A stretch of DNA of 64,000 nt. Origin: Desulfonatronum sp. SC1. Its GTDB lineage: Bacteria > Desulfobacterota > Desulfovibrionia > Desulfovibrionales > Desulfonatronaceae. Shown in pieces: positions 58,198 to 64,000 of the stretch. Numbering within the stretch: position 1 is the stretch's first letter; every line of letters begins with the position of its first letter. The stretch lies in assembly GCF_003046795.1 (NCBI RefSeq), contig NZ_PZKN01000002.1, positions 143,912-207,911 of the forward strand, read 5' to 3'. The notes under the pieces are model-generated. The model was not told where the DNA came from, ran no database searches, and saw only the letters and a program-made list of their open reading frames with translations. The position numbers were made by a program, and so were the translations under genes.

Positions 58198-58752
58198 CTA
58201 TCCTCCGCCCTCTTCCTTCCGCCCTTCCGCTTCCAACAAGTCCCTGAGCAGCACGTCCGCGGCCTGTCGGGCCTTGGATCGGCCGCCGCGCTGCAGGCGG
58301 ATGCTGAACACGAAGCCGGACAGGGCCACCACCAGCCCGGCCATGGTCGGGATGGTGGCCATGGACACGCCCGCGGCCATGGCCCGTGGGTTGCCCGTGC
58401 CGCTGAAGCCGATGGTGTCGAAGACCAGGATCATTCCGGTGACCGTGCCCAGCAGACCCAACAGCGGACACACCGCGATCATGGTCCGGATGAGAAACAG
58501 AGAGCGGGTCAGGCTCTGGCGCAGTTCGGACACGTCCTTTTCCAGGATCTTTCGAGCCAGCCGACGGTCCGTGCCTGGGGCATGACGACGCTTGGCGCGG
58601 ACCGAGGTCAGTTCCCCGGGAAAAACCCGCCAATGGTGCCAGTAGCGTTCGATGATCAGGGTCCAGAGGACGATGGCCACGCCGAGGATGGCCCACAGCA
58701 CCGGCCCGCCGGCGTCAAGAAAACGTTGCAAGTTGAGAAACTGTTCGATCAT
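58198..58752 (-). CDS. exbB: MotA/TolQ/ExbB proton channel protein (ExbB)
   Basis: The 184-residue protein has the three-helix ExbB/TolQ layout: an N-terminal helix (LDAGGPVLWAILGVAIVLWTLI), a cytoplasmic loop, and a helix pair with CPLLGLLGTVTGMILVFDTI and ATIPTMAGLVVALSGFVF. With ExbD it forms the proton-driven motor. The C-terminus is shorter than E. coli ExbB. Confidence 0.93.
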   Translation of the reverse strand: MIEQFLNLQRFLDAGGPVLWAILGVAIVLWTLIIERYWHHWRVFPGELTSVRAKRRHAPGTDRRLARKILEKDVSELRQSLTRSLFLIRTMIAVCPLLGLLGTVTGMILVFDTIGFSGTGNPRAMAAGVSMATIPTMAGLVVALSGFVFSIRLQRGGRSKARQAADVLLRDLLEAEGRKEEGGG

Positions 58753-58769
58753 GGGTTGTTCCGTGAACG

Positions 58770-58824
58770 GGTACGTGAACGGGAACGGGAACGAGAAGAG
58801 CTGCTTCGTGCACGTTCACGTACC
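58770..58824. repeat. Tandem GGGAACG units and hairpin between exbB and ttpC-like gene
   Basis: GGTACGTGAACG and CGTTCACGTACC form a 12-bp stem; the left side continues in short GTGAACGG/GGGAACGG tandem units. The same unit type is seen at 3361-3380 and near 28911, so this is probably a genome-wide intergenic repeat. Confidence 0.6.
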
Positions 58825-58833
58825 TAAAAAGGC

Positions 58834-60174
58834 TTATTTCTCCCTCATTCGCTGGATATGCTCGGCCAGCAACCCGGCGCCCTGCTCCTCCATGATGGTC
58901 GTCAACTGGCGGCTTTTGGCCGCGGCAACGCTGTGCAGCAGCAACAGGGGAATGGCAATGGAAAGCCCCAGGGCCGTGGTTACCAGGGCCTGCGAGATGC
59001 CTCCGGCCATGAGCTGGGGGTCGCCGGTGCCGAACAGGGTGATGGCCTGGAATGTCTCGATCATGCCCACCACCGTGCCCAGAAGGCCCAGCAGCGGGGC
59101 CACCGCGGCCAGGATCTTGATGGTCGTCAGGCCCCGTTCCAGGCGGGGGACTTCCTTGAGCACGGCCTCGTCCAGGCGGATTTCCAGGGTCTCGGAATCC
59201 GAGAGACTGTTGGCCTGGGCAAGGAGCATGATTCGGCCCAGGGGATTGTCAGGCAGCCCCTGGAGGCTGCGCAATTGCCGGCGGATCCGGCGTCCGATCA
59301 CCGTAAGCATGGTAAAACGGACCACGAAGACGATCACGCCCACCAACCCCAAAACCAGGATGATCATGCCGATCTCCCGGCCCTGCTTGATTCGTTCGGT
59401 CAGTGTCGGGGACTGGACCAAGTGGGTCAGGATCGCGCCCCTTGAGGGGTCCAGCGCGAAAAAGGTTGTTTGCCCGGGCAAGGCCTGTTCCAGGTCCCTT
59501 GCCAGGCGCAGATACCGACCTTGGGGCTGGCGCGGCAGTTCCAGAAACTGGTTGCGGCCCTGAACGTGGGATAGGTACGCTCCCTCGGAAACCGCGCTGA
59601 AGGGGCCCACGCGCAAAACCTCCCGTTGCCGCGCGCTTCCGTCCGGCAGCACCACCTCGCTCATGAACCGGTCCGTCCGGCTTGAGCCGACCATTTCTTC
59701 CAGGAGTATCAGCCAGAACCGCTCCAGTTCCTCCATGCCTGGCAGGCCGCGGCTGTTGCCCAATGCATGAAGAAAATCCAAGGCCTCGGGCTTGTCGGCC
59801 ATGGCCAGTGAACCCAGGAACTGGGCGTGGAAATCCCCGGCGCTTTGCCGCACCACGCCGAACATCTCGCCCAGACCGCCCTGCTGCTCGCGCAACACGG
59901 CTTCCAATTCCGCGAGCACGGCCTCGTTGGCGTCGTATTTCGCAAGCAGACGCTCCTGCCTGTCCCGCTCGCCGCGCACCAGGGCCCGGGCTTCCTGAGT
60001 CCGCTCACGGGCCGCGTCCAGATCGGCCATGAATTCCAGCTCCCGCTCCAGGTCCTTGCGCTGTTCCTCCGCGGCCCGCTGGCGGGCCTGTTCCAGAAAT
60101 GCGTCCAGTCCCGTCGAAGCCTGAGCCGAAACGCAGCAAACGATCAGAAAGAATGCCAGAACAAGACTTCTCAC
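58834..60174 (-). CDS. TtpC-type large ExbB-like protein
   Basis: The 446-residue protein has a signal peptide (MRSLVLAFFLIVCCVSAQA), a coiled-coil periplasmic region (about 20-260, rich in Glu/Arg/Gln) and a C-terminal MotA/TolQ/ExbB domain with PLLGLLGTVVGMIETFQAI and ALVTTALGLSIAIPLLLLHS. This fused architecture is that of TtpC, needed with ExbB2, ExbD2 and TonB2 in Vibrio. The GTG start overlaps the DUF3450 stop by 4 bp. Confidence 0.92.
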   Translation of the reverse strand: MRSLVLAFFLIVCCVSAQASTGLDAFLEQARQRAAEEQRKDLERELEFMADLDAARERTQEARALVRGERDRQERLLAKYDANEAVLAELEAVLREQQGGLGEMFGVVRQSAGDFHAQFLGSLAMADKPEALDFLHALGNSRGLPGMEELERFWLILLEEMVGSSRTDRFMSEVVLPDGSARQREVLRVGPFSAVSEGAYLSHVQGRNQFLELPRQPQGRYLRLARDLEQALPGQTTFFALDPSRGAILTHLVQSPTLTERIKQGREIGMIILVLGLVGVIVFVVRFTMLTVIGRRIRRQLRSLQGLPDNPLGRIMLLAQANSLSDSETLEIRLDEAVLKEVPRLERGLTTIKILAAVAPLLGLLGTVVGMIETFQAITLFGTGDPQLMAGGISQALVTTALGLSIAIPLLLLHSVAAAKSRQLTTIMEEQGAGLLAEHIQRMREK

Positions 60175-61046
60175 GGCTGGTCCTCCCGCAATGCTTCCGG
60201 GTGAGGAAACGGGGAGACGGACGGCGCCTCAGACACCGTCACCGGGACCACGATCAGTTCGGGAGCGGCCTGCCGGGCCGCGATGCGCAGCCCCTGGCGC
60301 AGGGACTGGTTGTGGCGATTCTCCAATACCGTCCAGGCTTGTTCGCCGACCTCCCAGAAGCCGCTCTCCGTCCTGTCCAGGGTCTGGTAGGCCAGCACCA
60401 ACCGCCCGATGCGCAAAAACTCCACGCTGCGATCCGGGCCGTCGCCGTCGCGCAACTCGCCCTGATAGGCTTCAATGGTCCGGCCGTAGTCGGCCTCGAC
60501 CTGGTAGGCCTGCATGATCTGGCGGAACTTTTCCGGGATGTCCACATCGGCCCGGCGCATCAGGGCCCGCAAGCCCTCCACCCGGGCCGCGCGCTCCTCA
60601 TTCAGAAAAGGCAGATCCGCGACGGTGAATTCCTCCAGAGCGTCCAGCATCCGCAGCATCAACGGCACGATCTCCCGCTGGGTGACCAGGATGTCCTCGA
60701 TCTGCCGCTCCAGGGAAGCCTGCTCGGCCTTCTGGGACAGCGTCATCTGCTCCAGGTTGTCGTTGTACACGGCCAGATTGTCATACTCGCGACGCAGCTC
60801 CCGATACTCCTGCAACAGTTGCATGGTCTCGTCGGACATGGCGTCGATCTTCATCTGGGACGCTTGGCTATGGCGCAAGATCCCCTCTTCCGCTTCGATT
60901 GCCCGAGTCACCTGGTCGGACCCGAAAACCAAGGACGACCAGACGATAAACAGAAAGGGTATGCCCCACGTGGCGATTCGACACGTTCTCCCCCAGCCGG
61001 TTCGCCTGCCGGATGCGGACACTTGTTCGAAATGAACTGACAACAC
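60171..61046 (-). CDS. DUF3450 periplasmic protein of the TtpC-type system
   Basis: The approximately 291-residue protein has an N-terminal hydrophobic segment (WGIPFLFIVWSSLVFGS), then coiled-coil sequence (MQLLQEYRELRREYDNLAVYN) and the DUF3450 core LPFLNEERAARVEGLRALMRRADVDIPEKFRQIMQAYQVE. It is always next to TtpC in this system type. The GTG at 61046 has GGAG 8 nt upstream; an in-frame ATG at 61061 and longer starts are possible. It is first in the six-gene operon. Confidence 0.85.
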   Translation of the reverse strand: MLSVHFEQVSASGRRTGWGRTCRIATWGIPFLFIVWSSLVFGSDQVTRAIEAEEGILRHSQASQMKIDAMSDETMQLLQEYRELRREYDNLAVYNDNLEQMTLSQKAEQASLERQIEDILVTQREIVPLMLRMLDALEEFTVADLPFLNEERAARVEGLRALMRRADVDIPEKFRQIMQAYQVEADYGRTIEAYQGELRDGDGPDRSVEFLRIGRLVLAYQTLDRTESGFWEVGEQAWTVLENRHNQSLRQGLRIAARQAAPELIVVPVTVSEAPSVSPFPHPEALREDQP

Positions 61047-61692
61047 GCGTATTCTCCTCATGAATGAAGTCAAAAAAAATAAAGTACCTATGAAGCCGAA
61101 AGCAAAGGCCCGGCATGCCCGACACTGTCGGAGTGATGAACTGACACAAGGGATAAAGGAAGTCATAATCGCAAAGAGACGATGATTCTGTTCATAAGGA
61201 AATAATCTTCAGCACTGCGAAACTACCATTTTCTACGTCCTACCAAGCTTTGGCATGTTCATTCTTTTTCAAAACTGAAACTGCGGAAATGGCATTCGTT
61301 CGGTACGTTTCTCCCGAATGGGTTTCCGCAATCCTGAAGGGATTTTATCGTATAGCCGGTGGTTTCAACCACCGGTAGAAGTAATTTTGAGGGTGTGAGT
61401 CCTGAAAGGACGACGTTTCATTCCGAAAAAATGGAAAACGTCGTCCTTTCAGGACTCAAGCCAATTATACTCCCCAATCCGGTGGTTGAAACCACCGGAT
61501 ATACGACTTCTCCCCTTCAGGGAGATGAAGCAGGATGCCTGAGCCGGGATTCACAAACGACAATTCAGGAACAGCCAGTTCCCCGACTAGCAAACTATGA
61601 CAACTCATGTCAACGAATCTGAAAACCATACTCAAAACCTCCACTTTGGAAACTTCACCCGCCCGTCATTGCATACCCCTGTTGATCCATTT
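61047..61692. other. Intergenic region between the TonB operon and the CobN-like gene
   Basis: This 646-bp region contains the palindromic element at 61332-61523 and AT-richer flanks. It must hold the promoter of the minus-strand TonB operon (right of 61046), but no clear -35/-10 pair or Fur box was found. No gene was supported. Confidence 0.5.
61332..61523. repeat. BIME/REP-like mirrored palindromic repeat pair
   Basis: Two copies of one unit face each other. Each contains CCTGAAGGG, then ATCGTATA-like sequence, then the palindrome CCGGTGGTTTCAACCACCGG (61356-61375; inverted copy 61479-61498), then GAGTCCTGAAAGGACGACG (61397-61415; inverted copy up to 61456, a 22-bp perfect match). REP elements of this kind are often moved by RAYT transposases; no transposase is present here. 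Confidence 0.85.
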
Positions 61693-63897
61693 TTATCCTC
61701 TTCTTTCGCCTCGGCGCATACCAAGGGCCGCAAGGGCTATGACACCAAGCACGACCAATCCGGCCAGCCACTCCACTCCAGATGAAAGCACCTCGGTGGA
61801 GTCATCCGCACTTTCCATTTTTTCCATCTTGTAACCTTCAACCTCGGTCTGCCCTTCCTTGGCAGCACCGCTGTCCCGGTTTTTTTCCTCCTTGGCCCCG
61901 GCCTGTTCAGCGCTGGGGGAGGTGAGCTGCTGTTGCAGGGTCTGCCGTGCAACCACCTGTTCGGCCAGAGACTTCCGCGCCGCCTGTTCAATGGCCAGCT
62001 TGAACCGTTCCACCATCTCCGGGCTGAGGACGCCGGGCAGGGAGATGATGGCCACCACCATCTGGTTAAGCAGCGGGTTATTGCAGGTGTGGTCGCAGCA
62101 GGCCACTCCTTTTTCCACCACATTGACCGCGTACTCAACGGCCAGCTTTTTCCGCACGGCCTCGTCCGCCTGCCAGTAGTCCTTGCGCACCGCCTCCAGC
62201 ATCCGGGCGGTAATGGACTGGTAGGCCCAGGGGTTGGCGCGGTTGAAAAACTCCTTCAGTTCCTGACCGTACTTATCCTCCACATAAACCTCATGGATCT
62301 GCTGCCACTGGTCCGCCGTCACCTTGTCCGGGGTGGTTACCTGCCAGCCCCAGAAATATTCGACAAAATTACTCATCTCCCTGGCCCCGGCGTAATCCTC
62401 CTTTTTCATGCCCTCAATCCACTTGGGGTTGAGGTAACGACTGCGCAGCTCCCGGCCCAGGGTGGCGGCCACGTCTTCCACCGTCACCTGGCCCGCTTTC
62501 CGTTGATTGGTGATCAGGGTTTCCGGCGCCTGACCCGACGCGTGACGCACCGCCATGGCCAGCCCTCCAAGATATTGAAACACGTCGTCATTATCCATAA
62601 GGCCATAGACATTTGACGAGCGGGAATGGACCGCCACATCGGTTGCAGCCAGTTGTGCCTTGAACAGGGCGCGCGCCTCCTTGCCCCAGTGGTTGCCGCC
62701 AAAGGCAAAGCCCATGCGTTTTTCATAGATATCCACCACCTCGCGCTCATCCGTCCACAGCCCCGAGGCCCCGGTCATCTCGCTGACCCCGTTGCCGTAG
62801 GAACCGGGGGTCTCGGAGAAAATCCGCAGACGGCTCAGCTCCTCGGCCTCTTGTTCATCCATGCCGTCGGCAACAAGTTTGGTCTTGAGGCGGCGACTGC
62901 CCGCCGCCACCAGGTTTTCAATATCGGTCTGGAGGATGGCCAGGCGCACCGCCTCGTCAAGAAACCGCAGCTTGTCCGGGAAAAGGTCCCGGTAGAGGCC
63001 GGAGGCATTGATCAGGACATCGATGCGCGGCCGCCCCAGCTCCCGGCCCGGCACCACCTCCAGGCCGGTCACCCGGCCGGAAGGCAGCCATTTGGGCCGA
63101 ATCCCCATGAGCCAGAGGATGGTGGATTCGTTCAACCCTTCATTGCGCAGCGTCTCCACGGCCCACAGCACCACCGCCACCTTGTTCGGGTATTTCCCGT
63201 GCTTTTCAAGATGGTTGGCGATGATCTGCTCCGCTGCCTTTTTCCCCAGTTCCCAGGCCGCCGGGCTTGGCAAGTTAGCCGGGTTAAAGCCATAAAGATT
63301 ACGACCGGTGGGGATGGCGCCGGGATTGCGCAGGGGGTCATTGCCTTCGCCCGGCTCCACGAAGCGGCCGGCAAGACCACGGAGCAGGTTCTCCATCTCC
63401 AGCCTGGCCGAGGAGCGAAGGCGCTCGGCAGCCTGTTGCTCTTTCTCGTCGGGATTCCATTTGACCACCGCTTTTGCCATCTCTCCGATCTCGTCACTGC
63501 CCTTACCGCGGCCAAAGGTGTGCATGCCGTAAGGGATCATCTCCTCCTTGATCTCCTCCAAATAGTGACCAATGGTGTCGGCCAGCTCCCCATCCGGAAT
63601 CTCCGCGGATGCGTCCGCGGCGAGGTCGGCGAGGATCCCGGTTTGCTCTGCCAGGGCCCGCAGTTCCTTGATCTTTTCCGGGACGGTGACGCTCTCCAGG
63701 GCCTCGGCCTGTTCAATCTCGCCGGCCAGTTCGGCCATGCGGCCGTACTCCTTGTAGAGGCCGGATTGACGCAGCATGGGGGTGAGATGGGAGAGCATCA
63801 CCCCCCGACCCCGTCGCTTTGCCTGGATGGCTTCACCCACATTATCAACGATATATGGATAGATGTTGGGGATCACTAGTGTCCCAACGTTTTTCAT
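61693..63897 (-). CDS. CobN/BchH-like chelatase C-terminal half with membrane anchor
   Basis: The 734-residue protein opens with VGTLVIPNIYPYIVDNVGEAIQAKRRG, which in CobN/BchH-type magnesium/cobalt chelatases lies in the middle of a protein of about 1200-1400 residues. Then follow LPSGRVTGLEVVPGRELGRPRIDV, SGLYRDLFPDKL, GNHWGKEAR-like motifs and EYFWGWQVTTPDKV, all of the chelatase C-terminal half. A CCDHTCNNP cluster precedes a low-complexity linker and a final helix (VEWLAGLVVLGVIALAALGMRRGERRG). Anchored CobN-like proteins occur with TonB systems, e.g. HmuS of Bacteroides, reported to remove metal from heme. TGA lies two codons before the ATG and no CobN N-terminal half is visible upstream, so this is either a natural half-protein or a truncated gene. 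Confidence 0.82.
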   Translation of the reverse strand: MKNVGTLVIPNIYPYIVDNVGEAIQAKRRGRGVMLSHLTPMLRQSGLYKEYGRMAELAGEIEQAEALESVTVPEKIKELRALAEQTGILADLAADASAEIPDGELADTIGHYLEEIKEEMIPYGMHTFGRGKGSDEIGEMAKAVVKWNPDEKEQQAAERLRSSARLEMENLLRGLAGRFVEPGEGNDPLRNPGAIPTGRNLYGFNPANLPSPAAWELGKKAAEQIIANHLEKHGKYPNKVAVVLWAVETLRNEGLNESTILWLMGIRPKWLPSGRVTGLEVVPGRELGRPRIDVLINASGLYRDLFPDKLRFLDEAVRLAILQTDIENLVAAGSRRLKTKLVADGMDEQEAEELSRLRIFSETPGSYGNGVSEMTGASGLWTDEREVVDIYEKRMGFAFGGNHWGKEARALFKAQLAATDVAVHSRSSNVYGLMDNDDVFQYLGGLAMAVRHASGQAPETLITNQRKAGQVTVEDVAATLGRELRSRYLNPKWIEGMKKEDYAGAREMSNFVEYFWGWQVTTPDKVTADQWQQIHEVYVEDKYGQELKEFFNRANPWAYQSITARMLEAVRKDYWQADEAVRKKLAVEYAVNVVEKGVACCDHTCNNPLLNQMVVAIISLPGVLSPEMVERFKLAIEQAARKSLAEQVVARQTLQQQLTSPSAEQAGAKEEKNRDSGAAKEGQTEVEGYKMEKMESADDSTEVLSSGVEWLAGLVVLGVIALAALGMRRGERRG

Positions 63898-64000
63898 TAA
63901 TCAATGCTTAAGACTCTGTAAAATATGACTTTTTATTCTTTTTTGGCTGTTACCGATTTGAACATCCAGCAGCTAGTACCTTATACCTCTTGCAACATTT

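Noticed and set aside
61332..61523. Possible CRISPR array
   Set aside because: Only two inverted units of composite palindromes, no regularly spaced direct repeats or unique spacers, and no cas genes.

Overview
The window looks like chromosomal DNA of a GC-rich, anaerobic sulfate-reducing bacterium of the Desulfobacterota, most likely Desulfovibrionales. The taxon is inferred, not proven. Direct support comes from a dsrC gene with both C-terminal cysteines, a rubrerythrin, many PAS/GGDEF/chemotaxis receptors, a Vibrio-type DUF3450/TtpC TonB system, and outer-membrane receptors that show a diderm envelope. No rRNA, CRISPR array or complete insertion sequence was seen.

1-11.5 kb is sensory and regulatory: an EamA exporter cut by the left edge, a PHP phosphoesterase, a hybrid histidine kinase with an unusual in-frame insertion in its receiver domain followed by a REC-GGDEF diguanylate cyclase, a nucleoside-recognition membrane protein, an XRE-PAS-GAF protein, and a cheW-mcp pair. 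12-22.6 kb is a co-directional housekeeping block: carB, purF, kdsD, a YkgJ-like cysteine protein, a class A penicillin-binding protein, a CheX-like protein and a D,D-carboxypeptidase. 22.8-32.6 kb holds glnB, a Uma2 nuclease-like protein, argD, dut, glgP, a phenylacetate-CoA ligase, ilvE and a secreted cyclophilin. A HigBA-type toxin-antitoxin pair follows at 32.7-33.4 kb.

33.5-39.4 kb is a metal-related accessory block: an ABC exporter with a DUF4857 protein and a small secreted protein, then a P1B-type ATPase with its own MarR regulator and a candidate operator. 39.7-45 kb returns to core genes: dsrC, a YcaO-TPR protein with a methyltransferase, three tRNA genes (Gly-Cys-Gly), cheR and rubrerythrin.

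45-63.9 kb is the most unusual part. It reads almost entirely on the minus strand and looks like a large envelope-uptake locus. It contains two TonB-dependent receptors (one with a DUF4198 protein, one with a complete NitT/TauT-like ABC importer), then a three-gene set not recognised as a named system (a HypB/CobW-like GTPase with two CxxC motifs, a stand-alone ABC ATPase, and a binding-protein fold without signal peptide). Next come a full DUF3450-TtpC-ExbB-ExbD-TonB-TPR energy-transduction operon and a membrane-anchored CobN/BchH-like chelatase C-terminal half. This gene set suggests uptake and intracellular handling of a metal or metal-tetrapyrrole. The substrate cannot be read from the sequence. 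Two decayed gene remnants (an ABC ATPase tail and a CxxCH peptide) and several palindromic repeat elements show that this region has been rearranged.
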